This document shows positions 49,572 to 59,368 of a stretch of DNA of 64,000 nucleotides, piece by piece. The notes under the pieces are model-generated. The model made no database searches. It saw nothing but the letters and a program-made list of their open reading frames with translations, and had not been told where the DNA came from. Location of the stretch: positions 123,712-187,711 of the forward strand of contig JAJFKX010000058.1 of the NCBI GenBank assembly GCA_021772985.1. The letters run 5' to 3'. This DNA comes from Gammaproteobacteria bacterium. GTDB lineage: Bacteria; Pseudomonadota; Gammaproteobacteria; Xanthomonadales; Wenzhouxiangellaceae. How positions within the stretch are numbered: the first letter of the stretch is position 1; each line of letters starts with the position of its first letter. A program made the translations under genes and the position numbers.

Positions 49572-50699
49572 ATGAGCATAGATTTTACCCGGTTAGCGCT
49601 GCCAGGCGTACAGGATTTGCAGCCGTATCAGCCTGGAAAACCGATCAGCGAATTGGAACGTGAGCTTGGTATCAGTAACATCATCAAGCTCGCATCCAAT
49701 GAAAACCCATTGGGCACAAGTGCTAAAGCGCTGGCCGCAATGGCTGATGCAGTTGACCAGTTGTGCTTATATCCAGATGCCAGCGGTTATCAGCTCAAGC
49801 AGAAACTGGCAGCCAAGCACACAGTAAAACCCGAACAGATCACCTTGGGTAATGGTTCTAATGATGTGCTGGTGTTGTTGGCTGAAGCATTCCTCTGTGT
49901 GCAGAGCCGGCCGGTTATGTCACAGTATTGTTTTGCTGTATATCCGATTGCAACGCAGGCAGCCGGAGCAACACCGGTAATGGTTGATGCGTTGCCTAAA
50001 AATCATCCCAGCATGCCGTTGGGCCATGACCTTGAGGCGATGCTGGCAGCCGTGGATGAACATAGCAAGCTGGTATTTATCGCCAACCCCAACAACCCTA
50101 CGGGCAGCCAGCTCAGCAGTGATGATTTACGTAATTTTTTGCAATCGGTGCCACCGGGGCAGATTGTCGTGGTTGATGAAGCGTATACCGAATACGCCTC
50201 CGATGATAATTACCCTGATGCCAGCCAATGGTTGGATGAATTTCCCAATTTAGTGGTTACCCGCACTTTTTCAAAAGCTTATGGCCTGGCCGGATTGAGG
50301 GTGGGTTACGCATTATCGAACCCTGAAATTGCGGATATCCTTAACCGCATTCGCCAACCGTTTAACGTCAACTCAATGGCTTTGGCAGCTGCAGAAGCGG
50401 CGCTGGATGATCAGGCATTCATCCAGCTTTCCTGTGACGTCAATAGTGCAGGTTTGGACTATTTAAGCGCTGAATTATCGCAGCTTGGTTTCACGCCGTT
50501 GCCTTCTGCGGGTAATTTTGTGTTGGTCGATATGGGTGAACCAGCTGAACGCTGGTACCAGGCACTATTGAAGACAGGTATTATCACTCGCAGGGTAGCC
50601 AATTATGGCCTGCCGGATCATTTAAGGATCACGATTGGAACCGAAGCACAGAATCAGCGGCTGATCGGTTCGTTGCATGATTTACGCCAGACCGGTTAA
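49572..50699 (+). CDS. hisC: histidinol-phosphate/aromatic aminotransferase
   Basis: A 375-residue class I/II aminotransferase. ATG 49572 with GAGGAATAAT upstream. Typical: KLASNENPLGTS, NPNNPTGSQL, VVDEAYTEYAS and the PLP lysine in RTFSKAYGLAGLRVGY. In this operon position the Pseudomonas homologue HisC2 is taken to be the aromatic aminotransferase that works on prephenate or phenylpyruvate; this is inferred from context. Confidence 0.92.
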   Translation: MSIDFTRLALPGVQDLQPYQPGKPISELERELGISNIIKLASNENPLGTSAKALAAMADAVDQLCLYPDASGYQLKQKLAAKHTVKPEQITLGNGSNDVLVLLAEAFLCVQSRPVMSQYCFAVYPIATQAAGATPVMVDALPKNHPSMPLGHDLEAMLAAVDEHSKLVFIANPNNPTGSQLSSDDLRNFLQSVPPGQIVVVDEAYTEYASDDNYPDASQWLDEFPNLVVTRTFSKAYGLAGLRVGYALSNPEIADILNRIRQPFNVNSMALAAAEAALDDQAFIQLSCDVNSAGLDYLSAELSQLGFTPLPSAGNFVLVDMGEPAERWYQALLKTGIITRRVANYGLPDHLRITIGTEAQNQRLIGSLHDLRQTG

Positions 50700-50702
50700 A
50701 CA

Positions 50703-52043
50703 ATGCCATTAATATCACATCCGGTCAGGCGGCCGTTATCAGGCCGCGTGACCGTACCGGGCGACAAGTCAATATCTCACCGAGCAGTGATTCTGGCCAG
50801 TTTGGCTGAAGGTATCAGCACGATAAGCGGCTGGTTGAACGCAGAGGATACCCAAGCCACTCTGGCAGCTTGTGTGGCACTTGGCGCGCGGGTTGAATGG
50901 CGACAGCAAAATGGCAATCAACTGCTCACTATCATCGGCACCGGCGGTGAGTTAATCACCCCTGACAAGGCACTTGACCTTGGGAATTCTGGAACAGGTG
51001 TCCGATTATTACTTGGAGCGGTTGCCGGCCAGAAAATTAAAGTAACCTTCACCGGTGACAGTTCTTTGCGTCAGCGACCGATGGGGCGCATTGTTGAACC
51101 ACTACAGCAAATGGGCGCCGGCTTTGTTTATCAAGGCCACGCGGTCGCCGACCATGCGGTTCGGCTACCGTTGCAAAGCCTTGGGCCAGTTGATTCCTCT
51201 CGGCTCAAAGCCATTGATTACCGCTTACCAGTGGCCAGTGCACAAGTACAAGCAGCGATTTTGCTGGCGGGTTTACGTGCCGATGGCACTGTTCGTATTC
51301 ATCAGCCTGGTCCATGCCGTGATCATAGTGAGCGAATATTGCGGCTGTTTAATGCCCAGGTAACCCGTCAAGACGCGAACAATTTAATTATCAGACCGAG
51401 TATTCTGAAAGGCTGTAATGTTGATGTGCCAGGGGATTTTTCATCAGCTGCCTTCTTATTACAGGCAGCCTTGCTGGTGCCTGGCGCCAGTGTGCAGCTG
51501 GCGGGGGTGGGGGTTAATCCCAGCCGCACCGGTTTATTGGAAGTGATAAGCAGTATGGGTGGTAAAGTCGGAATCAAAAGCCTACCCGTGCCGGACCTGG
51601 CAGAACCTGTAGCAGAGTTGAATTGCCGGCATCATGAATTGAAAGGTATCGATGTGCCGGAATATCTGGTATCCAATTGTATCGATGAATTCCCAATGAT
51701 CATGGCCATCGCAGCAACCTGTAAGGGCAATACCCGGATTCGCGGAGCAGCTGAATTGCGCGTCAAGGAAAGCGATCGAATAGCGGTTATGGCCACAGCA
51801 TTGCAACAGCTTGGGGTGACGGTCAAAGAATTCCCGGATGGTGTCGATATCACCGGTGGAAGCATAAGTGGTGGTGATGTTGACGCACATGGCGATCACC
51901 GAATTGCGATGAGTTTGGCAGTTTTGGGTTTGGTCGCCGCACGGCCAGTCTGTATTCATAATGCCCAGGCTATTGCCACTTCTTACCCTGGTTTTACAGA
52001 TGATTTGAATAGTTTGGGCGCACAGTTGCAATGGTCGGCATGA
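50703..52043 (+). CDS. aroA: 3-phosphoshikimate 1-carboxyvinyltransferase (EPSP synthase)
   Basis: A 446-residue shikimate pathway enzyme. GDKSISHRAVILASLAEG is the substrate-binding N motif, GNSGTGVRLLLG is the second, and RVKESDRIAVMATAL the C-terminal one. It is not fused to TyrA, in contrast to Pseudomonas, and no tyrA lies between it and hisC. The cmk start overlaps its end. Confidence 0.97.
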   Translation: MPLISHPVRRPLSGRVTVPGDKSISHRAVILASLAEGISTISGWLNAEDTQATLAACVALGARVEWRQQNGNQLLTIIGTGGELITPDKALDLGNSGTGVRLLLGAVAGQKIKVTFTGDSSLRQRPMGRIVEPLQQMGAGFVYQGHAVADHAVRLPLQSLGPVDSSRLKAIDYRLPVASAQVQAAILLAGLRADGTVRIHQPGPCRDHSERILRLFNAQVTRQDANNLIIRPSILKGCNVDVPGDFSSAAFLLQAALLVPGASVQLAGVGVNPSRTGLLEVISSMGGKVGIKSLPVPDLAEPVAELNCRHHELKGIDVPEYLVSNCIDEFPMIMAIAATCKGNTRIRGAAELRVKESDRIAVMATALQQLGVTVKEFPDGVDITGGSISGGDVDAHGDHRIAMSLAVLGLVAARPVCIHNAQAIATSYPGFTDDLNSLGAQLQWSA

Positions 52044-52732
52044 ATTTGGTGGCGCCAGTGATTGCCATTGATGGGCCGAGTGGTTCCGGCAAGGGTACTA
52101 TCGCCCGACAGGTAGCGCAGTTATTGGGCTTTCATTTGCTGGACAGTGGCGCGCTATATCGGCTTCTGGGATTGTTTTTATTGCAACAAAAACTCGCCCC
52201 TAAACAGATGACTGACAAAGAATTGGAATTAATGGCGAAAACCATGCCGGTCGAATTTTGCCCGGATGAATCTGGTGAAATTCGTATTCTGCTGAATAAT
52301 CAAATGGTTAATGATCAGTTGCGCACTGAGCAGACTGGTGAGATGGCATCACAATTGGCGGCGATGCCTGCTGTTCGTGACGGATTGTTGCAACGTCAAC
52401 GTGATTTTCGACAAGCGCCTGGATTGGTTGCAGATGGCCGCGATATGGGTACGGTTGTATTTCCCGATGCAATTCTTAAAGTTTATCTGGATGCCAGTGC
52501 TGAGGCGAGGGCGAAAAGACGGCGTAAGCAGTTGATCGAAAAGGGGGAAAACGTTAGTATAGCCATCCTTTTACAAGACCTCCGACGCCGTGATCGTCGC
52601 GATCGCAATCGGAAGCATGCACCATTGATGCCCGCATATGATGCGGTCAATATTGATTCAACCGAACTCGATATTGATCAAGTTGTGAAAATCGTGATGG
52701 AACTCGCAATGCAGCGCCTGCCTGCAGGCTAG
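52040..52732 (+). CDS. cmk: cytidylate kinase
   Basis: A 230-residue kinase for CMP/dCMP. ATG 52040 overlaps the aroA stop (ATGA) and lines up with E. coli Cmk (MNLVAPVIAIDGPSGSGKGT); a second ATG at 52031 is possible. P-loop GPSGSGKGT; VADGRDMGTVVFP and RRDRRDRNR in the C-terminal half. Directly upstream of rpsA as in E. coli. Confidence 0.96.
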   Translation: MNLVAPVIAIDGPSGSGKGTIARQVAQLLGFHLLDSGALYRLLGLFLLQQKLAPKQMTDKELELMAKTMPVEFCPDESGEIRILLNNQMVNDQLRTEQTGEMASQLAAMPAVRDGLLQRQRDFRQAPGLVADGRDMGTVVFPDAILKVYLDASAEARAKRRRKQLIEKGENVSIAILLQDLRRRDRRDRNRKHAPLMPAYDAVNIDSTELDIDQVVKIVMELAMQRLPAG

Positions 52733-52878
52733 TAACTGCTTTACTGGAAGGGGTTTTATAAAAGAAATTTTGGTGCCTGTCATATTGGCAGGTTGGTTAA
52801 CAATGCGGTATCTGCCGCTCTACAACGGGGTGCCGGAAACAACGCGACGCGATTGTTTTTGTGCACGTGGATTGATAA

Positions 52879-54558
52879 ATGACTGAAAGTTTTGCGGAAT
52901 TATTTGAACAGAGTATTGCAGCTCAAAATCTGAAACCGGGCAGCATCATTAGCGCCCGTATCGTGGCCATTCGAGACAATACTGTCATCGTTAACGCTGG
53001 CCTGAAAACCGAAGGTATTCTGCCTTTGGCCGAATTCCAGAACTACCGCGGTGAAATGGAATTTGAAGTTGGAGATGACGTTGAAGTGGCACTGGATGCC
53101 ATTGAAGACGGTTCGGGTGAAACCCGGCTCTCACGTGAAAAAGCCAAGCGCGCCCGGGTCTGGGACAAACTGGAAAGTGCGCTGGAAAATGATGACACCG
53201 TAACAGGACAAATTAGCGGTAAAGTTAAAGGCGGCTTTACTGTGGATGTGGATAACATCCGTGCATTCCTGCCGGGTTCACTGGTCGATGTGCGTCCAGT
53301 TCGTGACCCCGGTTATCTGGAAGGCAAAGATCTGGATTTCAAAATCATTAAATTGGATCGTCATCGTAACAACCTGGTGGTTTCTCGCCGGGCAGTGGTT
53401 GAATCTGAATTCAGCGCTGAGCGTGAAGCGTTACTGGAGCGCCTGGAAGAAGGCGTCATCGTGAAAGGTGTGGTGAAAAACCTCACAGATTATGGTGCGT
53501 TCCTGGATCTGGGTGGTATTGATGGTTTGCTGCATATTACTGATATGGCATGGAAGCGTGTTCGGCATCCTTCAGAAGTGGTGGAAGTTGGCAGTGAAAT
53601 GGAAGTACGCGTGCTGCGCTACGACCGTGAACGCAACCGGGTATCACTGGGATTAAAACAGCTGGGTGAAGACCCATGGCAGGATCTGAATCGCCGTTAT
53701 CCAACCGGTGCGCGGATGTTCGGCAAGGTCACCAACATTACCGACTACGGTTGCTTTGTGGAAATCGAAGACGGTGTGGAAGGCCTGGTGCACGTATCTG
53801 AAATGGACTGGACCAACAAGAACGTCAATCCGGCCAAAGTAGTACATACCGGTGATGAAGTTGAAGTGATGGTGCTGGAAGTTGACGAAGAACGTCGCCG
53901 GGTATCACTGGGTATCAAGCAGTGCCAATCCAATCCATGGGACGCATTTGCGGCCACCAAGAAGAAAGGCGACCGGGTTTCCGGGGCGATCAAATCAATT
54001 ACCGATTTTGGCATTTTTATTGGCCTGGAAGGCGGTATCGATGGTTTGGTGCATATGTCGGATATTTCCTGGCAGGAAAGCAACGAAGATGTACTGCGCA
54101 ATTACCGTAAAGGTGACGAGCTGGAAGCGGTAGTACTGGCCATTGATCCTGAACGGGAAAGAATATCTTTAGGCCTTAAACAGATGGCACAAGATCCATT
54201 CGGTACCTTTATGGCTGACAACCCGCGTGGTTCAGTGGTTAACGGCACCATTATCTCGGTTGAGGCAAAAGGTGCTGCGATTGAACTGGGCGATGGTGTG
54301 GAAGGCTGGCTGCGTGCGTCTGATATCAAGGCGGAACGTGTTGACGATGCTACCAAGGTGCTCAAGGAGGGCGAGAAGATCGAAGCCAAGTTTATTGGTT
54401 TGGATCGCAAGAATCGCGTATTACAGTTATCTGTGAGAGCTTTGGAAGACGACCAGTTAGCTGAAGCCCTGGAAGAATACCAGGGTGGTGGCAGTGAACC
54501 TAGTACTGGCGGCACAACATTGGGTGATTTGCTGCGTGAGCAGATGGATAAAAAATAG
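52879..54558 (+). CDS. rpsA: 30S ribosomal protein S1
   Basis: A 559-residue protein with six S1 RNA-binding repeats (e.g. [60 protein letters not shown]). The first two are diverged and bind the ribosome; the rest bind mRNA leaders. The 146-base gap before it may hold its own promoter and the structured leader used in autocontrol. Confidence 0.98.
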   Translation: MTESFAELFEQSIAAQNLKPGSIISARIVAIRDNTVIVNAGLKTEGILPLAEFQNYRGEMEFEVGDDVEVALDAIEDGSGETRLSREKAKRARVWDKLESALENDDTVTGQISGKVKGGFTVDVDNIRAFLPGSLVDVRPVRDPGYLEGKDLDFKIIKLDRHRNNLVVSRRAVVESEFSAEREALLERLEEGVIVKGVVKNLTDYGAFLDLGGIDGLLHITDMAWKRVRHPSEVVEVGSEMEVRVLRYDRERNRVSLGLKQLGEDPWQDLNRRYPTGARMFGKVTNITDYGCFVEIEDGVEGLVHVSEMDWTNKNVNPAKVVHTGDEVEVMVLEVDEERRRVSLGIKQCQSNPWDAFAATKKKGDRVSGAIKSITDFGIFIGLEGGIDGLVHMSDISWQESNEDVLRNYRKGDELEAVVLAIDPERERISLGLKQMAQDPFGTFMADNPRGSVVNGTIISVEAKGAAIELGDGVEGWLRASDIKAERVDDATKVLKEGEKIEAKFIGLDRKNRVLQLSVRALEDDQLAEALEEYQGGGSEPSTGGTTLGDLLREQMDKK

Positions 54559-54639
54559 ACCCATCATCATCAAGTGGCCGGTATTGCCGGCCACTTACAG
54601 CAGCAAGCAATATCCAGGTTTCAGATCTATGGGGAAGGC

Positions 54640-54936
54640 ATGACAAAATCAGAATTAATTGAACATTTGGCGGAAACCTCGCATTTACCGGTCACAGACG
54701 TAGACCTGTCGGTGCGTACTATTCTTGAAATAATGAGCAGTGCACTGGCTGATGGAGAACGGATAGAAATCCGTGGGTTTGGCAGTTTCAGCCTGCATCA
54801 TCGTAAACCGCGTATTGGGCGCAACCCAAAAACCGGGGAATCAGTTGCATTGCCTGCCAAGCACGTACCGCACTTTAAGCCAGGCAAAGAGCTGCGCGAC
54901 CGTGTTAACGACAGCGCAAAAAACAGCGGGTCTTAA
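54640..54936 (+). CDS. ihfB: integration host factor beta subunit
   Basis: A 98-residue protein. ATG 54640 with GGGGAAGG upstream; the longer frame begins in rpsA-ihfB spacer. [23 protein letters not shown]-like [20 protein letters not shown] and [13 protein letters not shown] are the IHF-beta features. Partner of ihfA. It follows rpsA, as in E. coli. Confidence 0.96.
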   Translation: MTKSELIEHLAETSHLPVTDVDLSVRTILEIMSSALADGERIEIRGFGSFSLHHRKPRIGRNPKTGESVALPAKHVPHFKPGKELRDRVNDSAKNSGS

Positions 54937-54939
54937 CTT

Positions 54940-55260
54940 ATGCGGCGCTGGGTACTGCTGATTGTTGTAGTGTTGGCAGTGTTACTGGGGCTGCTGGTCG
55001 GCATGCTGAACGGACAGCTGGTGACCCTGGATGTATTACTGACAACCATGCAGGCTTCTCTGGGGCTGGTGGTCATGATTGCTTTTGTTACAGGTTTATT
55101 ATTAGGGGTGCTATCTCTTTGGATTCTGCGCGTATTGCCATTGCAGTTTCGGGTAAAGCGCCTGCAACGTGAAGCACAGCAATCTTCCCGGCTTCCTGCA
55201 ACCGGCAGTTCAGGAGCAGAATCTATTAATACAAAATCGACAAACAGGTTATCGGGATAA
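54940..55260 (+). CDS. lapA: lipopolysaccharide assembly protein LapA
   Basis: A 106-residue inner-membrane protein with two transmembrane helices (about 4-24 and 42-64) and a cytoplasmic tail, the LapA/DUF1049 layout. It starts 3 bases after ihfB and ends 3 bases before lapB. LapA works with LapB on LpxC turnover. Confidence 0.88.
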   Translation: MRRWVLLIVVVLAVLLGLLVGMLNGQLVTLDVLLTTMQASLGLVVMIAFVTGLLLGVLSLWILRVLPLQFRVKRLQREAQQSSRLPATGSSGAESINTKSTNRLSG

Positions 55261-55263
55261 CGC

Positions 55264-56460
55264 ATGAACGAGTGGCTGCCGGTGCTGCTGGCATTGTCTG
55301 CCGGCATTGCATTGGGATTGTTGATCACACCTCGACGCTGGTTGTCGCAAAATAAACGTACAACTGCGGTGGCTGATAGTAAACAACTATCAGATAATCT
55401 TGGGAATCGTTATTTCCGCGGCATTAATTATCTGCTGAACGAACAACCCGACAAAGCCCTGGAAGTATTTCTGCAGTTGGCTGAAGTAACACCGGAAACA
55501 GTTGAAACCCATTTATCCTTAGGCAACCTTTTTCGCCGCCGAGGTGAAATGGATAATGCTATCCGTTGTCATCAAAACATTATCAATCAAACTGAATTAA
55601 GCGTAGAAGAACGAAACCATGCCTTGCTGGAGTTGGGCGAAGACTATTTGCGGGCAGGCTTGCTGGATCGAGCTGAAGAGTTGTTCTCTACTCTGGCTGC
55701 GCAAGAGATTTCAACCCAGACCGCACTTTTGCGGTTGCTGAATATTTTTCAACAGGAACATGAATGGCAAAGTGCCATCCGTGTCGCACAACAGCTGCAA
55801 CGGGTCAGTGGAGAATCCAATCAGGCGATGGTTGCTCACTTTTACTGTGAGCTTGCCAGTGAACAACGGCAGGCTGGGCAGCAGCAGGCTGTAATGGAAC
55901 TGCTAGAGCAGGCAGCGCAGGCGGATCCGCAATGTGCAAGGCTGTGGATTCAACGGGCGCAACTGGCTACCGAAAACAACCAATCGGATGCAGCCATAGA
56001 GTATTACAGCAAAGCCTGCGCTATCGATCAGGATTGCCTGTCGTTGGTGTTGGAAGCATTAATCAATGCTTATCGCCAGGCCGGAAAGCTGGATCAAGCC
56101 GAACAATTCCTGACCGGTTGGTTACACAACTATACTGATACATCAGCGGTTATTGCCGCCGTCGAGCTGATTCAGGAGCAACACGGTATCGATCAGGCCA
56201 GTGAGTTTTTACTGGATGAACTCAAGCGCAAGCCAACTGCAGGCAAAATGCGTGCCTTGCTGCAATTGACAACCACAGACAGCACCCATAATTTTCCATT
56301 ATTGGATGTTTTCGGCCAGCTTAGTGATTCGTTACGTGAGCATGAGAATGGCTACCAGTGCCGGGTATGCGGGCTTGAAGGGCATACCCACCATTGGCAC
56401 TGCCCAAGTTGTAGAAGCTGGAACACCACCTTGCCGGTACGCGGGATTCTGGGCGAATGA
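55264..56460 (+). CDS. lapB: lipopolysaccharide assembly protein LapB
   Basis: A 398-residue protein: an N-terminal membrane anchor (about 5-20), TPR repeats (PETVETHLSLGNLFRRRGEM and others) over residues 70-340, and a C-terminal rubredoxin-type metal site with two CxxC pairs (CRVCGLEG, HCPSC). LapB recruits LpxC to FtsH for degradation and so sets LPS levels. Its stop overlaps the next gene (ATGA). Confidence 0.93.
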   Translation: MNEWLPVLLALSAGIALGLLITPRRWLSQNKRTTAVADSKQLSDNLGNRYFRGINYLLNEQPDKALEVFLQLAEVTPETVETHLSLGNLFRRRGEMDNAIRCHQNIINQTELSVEERNHALLELGEDYLRAGLLDRAEELFSTLAAQEISTQTALLRLLNIFQQEHEWQSAIRVAQQLQRVSGESNQAMVAHFYCELASEQRQAGQQQAVMELLEQAAQADPQCARLWIQRAQLATENNQSDAAIEYYSKACAIDQDCLSLVLEALINAYRQAGKLDQAEQFLTGWLHNYTDTSAVIAAVELIQEQHGIDQASEFLLDELKRKPTAGKMRALLQLTTTDSTHNFPLLDVFGQLSDSLREHENGYQCRVCGLEGHTHHWHCPSCRSWNTTLPVRGILGE

Positions 56461-57488
56461 TTTTGTTGCATTGGCAATGGATAATGGTTGGCCTGCTTAG
56501 CTGTACGCTGTTAATGCCGGTGATACGCCGTTATGCCCGCAATAATGGTCTGACTGACCAACCCGGCACCCGTAGGCTGCACAAGCAACAGATTGCCCGT
56601 GGCGGTGGCGCCAGCATTGCACTGGTGATGCTGGCAGGGATGATTATGACCCAGCCACCTGAAATCAATACCGTGTTGTTTGTGGCGGCATTTGCACTGT
56701 GTGCATTAACCGGCTGGCTTGACGATCATCGGCCCTTATCCCCGTTGATGAAACTTATCTTATTGAGCATTACAGCGGTGGTTACTATTGTCAGCCTCGA
56801 CCCAAGCAGGTTTGAATCGCTGGTATTGCCGGTGGCATTGCACGGTTTGATATCTGTTTGGTTTATTACCGGGCTGTTAATAATTACCCTGTTATGGCTG
56901 ATCAATTTATTTAATTTTATGGACGGCAGCCATGGGTTAGCCGCCAGCCAGACACTTTTTGCCTGTTTTGCGACCATATTATTCGCTCAGCCGATCAATG
57001 ATTTGAATACTTTGTGCTGGTTGCTGGCCGGTGCGGTGTTAGCGTTTTTACCCTGGAATTTCCCTCGCCCGACGATTTTTCTTGGCGATGTCGGCAGCTT
57101 GAGCCTGGGATTGCTGGTCAGTTGGCTGTTGTTGGGTTATGTGGCCAATGAAGCGCTTCACCCATTACAGGCATTATTGATTCCCGGCGTATTTCTGGTG
57201 GATTCTACTGCAACTCTGCTGATGAGAATGTTACAGGGCGAGGCGTGGTTCAAGCCACATACCCGACATGCTTATCAATGCCTGGTGCATAACGGCTGGA
57301 GTCACACACAGGTGTTTATGGCTTATGCAAGCTGCAATCTGTTACTGGTATACCCCGCATTGTGGTTGACCACAAAGTGGCCCGGATCGACTGCAACCAT
57401 TGTACTGAGTTGCTTTGTATTGCTGACATTGTTGTGGTCGATCGTTCAATTACTCACCTCCGGCGTCCGGGAAGCATATGATGATTAA
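56457..57488 (+). CDS. undecaprenyl-phosphate glycosyl-1-phosphate transferase (WbpL/WecA type)
   Basis: A 343-residue polytopic membrane protein of the MraY/WecA/WbpL family. Conserved aspartate motifs are DDHRPLSPLMKL and NFMDGSHGLAASQ, then FLGDVGSLSLGLL. It moves a sugar phosphate from a UDP-sugar to undecaprenyl phosphate, the first step of O-antigen building. Its place right after lapB and before a WbpM-like gene matches the Pseudomonas O-antigen locus edge, so UDP-FucNAc or UDP-QuiNAc-type donors are possible. Confidence 0.88.
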   Translation: MILLHWQWIMVGLLSCTLLMPVIRRYARNNGLTDQPGTRRLHKQQIARGGGASIALVMLAGMIMTQPPEINTVLFVAAFALCALTGWLDDHRPLSPLMKLILLSITAVVTIVSLDPSRFESLVLPVALHGLISVWFITGLLIITLLWLINLFNFMDGSHGLAASQTLFACFATILFAQPINDLNTLCWLLAGAVLAFLPWNFPRPTIFLGDVGSLSLGLLVSWLLLGYVANEALHPLQALLIPGVFLVDSTATLLMRMLQGEAWFKPHTRHAYQCLVHNGWSHTQVFMAYASCNLLLVYPALWLTTKWPGSTATIVLSCFVLLTLLWSIVQLLTSGVREAYDD

Positions 57489-59364
57489 ACGCCGGGTCAG
57501 CTATCTGCTGGCACGTTTGATCCACCCACGTCTGGCGGTTATTACCCACGATCTGTTCATGATCTGGGCTGGATGGTTGCTGGCCCGGGCTTTATCCGTG
57601 TCTGGAACCCAGGGCCTGGAAACCCCATTGAAAGCTTTTCTGTTACCGGAAATACCGCTTATTCTGGTTATCCAGGGAGCGGTTTTTTGGGTGACCGGTT
57701 TGTATCGGGGTTTATGGCGGTTTGCCAGCCTGCCGGATTTGTGGAACCTGGTCAAAGGCGCGCTTGCAGGTACCGTATTGGTGATGCTGGCACTGTGGCT
57801 GACCGGCTCACACCTGCTGATAAAGTATCCTCAATTGGCAATTATGTATCCAGCGGCACTGGTGCTGTTTTTGGGTGCGCCGCGAATGTTATTTCGCAGC
57901 TGGAAAGACGCAACGCGTGCAGAACGCAAAGCCCATGCACGGGCACGAACCGTCATTTTGGGAGCAGGGCATACCGGTGTGGCGTTGTTGCGAGAACTGC
58001 AGCGCAGTGGTGCTCATCAGGTGCTTGGCTTTATGGATGATGACAACAGTCTGCGTGGGGTACGCATCCATGGTGTACGGATGCTGGGCAATATTGAACA
58101 ATTGCCTCGGTTGAGTGAAGAAATGGCCATCCAGCTGGCAATTATTGCGATGCCTGATGCCAGTAACGAGCAGATGCAACGGGTGGTGAATATTTGTGAG
58201 CAGGCACAGGTAGAGTTCAAAACACTACCTAACTTGAGTGATTTAAGTGATCCGGCAACCCCCAGCCGATTAGACGACATAAAAAGCGTTGCGTTGGAGG
58301 ACTTATTAGGCCGCGAAGCGATCGCATTGGATTGGCAGTCATTGCGTTCCGGCTTCTCCGGCAAACGGGTAACCGTAACCGGAGGTGGTGGTTCGATAGG
58401 CAGTGAACTGGCGCGATTAATTGCCGAACTGCAACCGGCCAAACTAAGCATCCTGGATCAAAGTGAGTACAACTTATACTGTATCGAACTTGAGCTGAAC
58501 GAAAGCTATCCTGACTTGCCGATTGATTATCAGCTGGGTGATGTCACCGATCAGGCCACCATAAAACACCTGCTGGAAACTCAGCGACCGCATATCATAT
58601 TGCACGCCGCAGCTTATAAACATCTGCCGATGTTGCAAGGACAGATGCGGGAAGCGTTCGCCAACAATGTATTAGGCACCAAACGGCTGGCACAGGCGGC
58701 ATTGCAGCATAATGTTGAAAGTTTTGTTTTGATTTCGACAGATAAAGCAGTTAATCCAAGTAATGTTATGGGCGCCACTAAGCGCATCGCAGAACTGTAT
58801 TGTGAATCATTGAACGATCAGGCTGCGACCCGTTTTATAACAGTCAGGTTTGGCAATGTGCTCAATTCCACCGGCAGTGTAGTGCCGCGTTTCCAGCAGC
58901 AGATCAAACAAGGCGGACCGGTAACCGTCACCCACCCTGAAATTAGCCGCTATTTTATGACCATCCGTGAAGCAGGCGAATTAATTCTGCAAGCGGCTAT
59001 GCTGGGCCAGGGTGGTGAGATATATGTGTTGGACATGGGCGAGCCGATTGCCATCCGATTTCTGGCGGAACAGTTGATCAGGTTGGACGGTAAGCGGCCG
59101 GATCAGGATATTGAAATTATTTATACCGGTCTGCGCCCAGGCGAAAAACTGCATGAAGAGCTGTTTCATGCTGAAGAAACACTACAGACGACCAGCCACC
59201 CCAAAATTCTGCAGGCCAGAGCACAGTCTATTGACAGTGACTATTTATCCCGCCTGCTGGATCAGGCTGAACAGGCCAGCAACAGTTATGAGCTGCAGCA
59301 GCTGGAGCAGTTGCTGCACAAAATAATCCAGGACATTGACTTTGCCAACGGCGAAAAGCAATAA
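57478..59364 (+). CDS. UDP-GlcNAc 4,6-dehydratase (WbpM type)
   Basis: A 628-residue protein. Four N-terminal membrane helices (up to about residue 125) are followed by a first Rossmann region (ARTVILGAGHTGVALLREL) and a second with TVTGGGGSIGSELARLI. The active-site pattern is the membrane WbpM type (STDKAVNPSNVMGATKR, with Met in place of the usual Tyr before x3-Lys). It makes UDP-4-keto-6-deoxy sugars for O-antigen. Overlaps the preceding gene by about 10 bases. Confidence 0.93.
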   Translation: MMIKRRVSYLLARLIHPRLAVITHDLFMIWAGWLLARALSVSGTQGLETPLKAFLLPEIPLILVIQGAVFWVTGLYRGLWRFASLPDLWNLVKGALAGTVLVMLALWLTGSHLLIKYPQLAIMYPAALVLFLGAPRMLFRSWKDATRAERKAHARARTVILGAGHTGVALLRELQRSGAHQVLGFMDDDNSLRGVRIHGVRMLGNIEQLPRLSEEMAIQLAIIAMPDASNEQMQRVVNICEQAQVEFKTLPNLSDLSDPATPSRLDDIKSVALEDLLGREAIALDWQSLRSGFSGKRVTVTGGGGSIGSELARLIAELQPAKLSILDQSEYNLYCIELELNESYPDLPIDYQLGDVTDQATIKHLLETQRPHIILHAAAYKHLPMLQGQMREAFANNVLGTKRLAQAALQHNVESFVLISTDKAVNPSNVMGATKRIAELYCESLNDQAATRFITVRFGNVLNSTGSVVPRFQQQIKQGGPVTVTHPEISRYFMTIREAGELILQAAMLGQGGEIYVLDMGEPIAIRFLAEQLIRLDGKRPDQDIEIIYTGLRPGEKLHEELFHAEETLQTTSHPKILQARAQSIDSDYLSRLLDQAEQASNSYELQQLEQLLHKIIQDIDFANGEKQ

Positions 59365-59368
59365 CATC

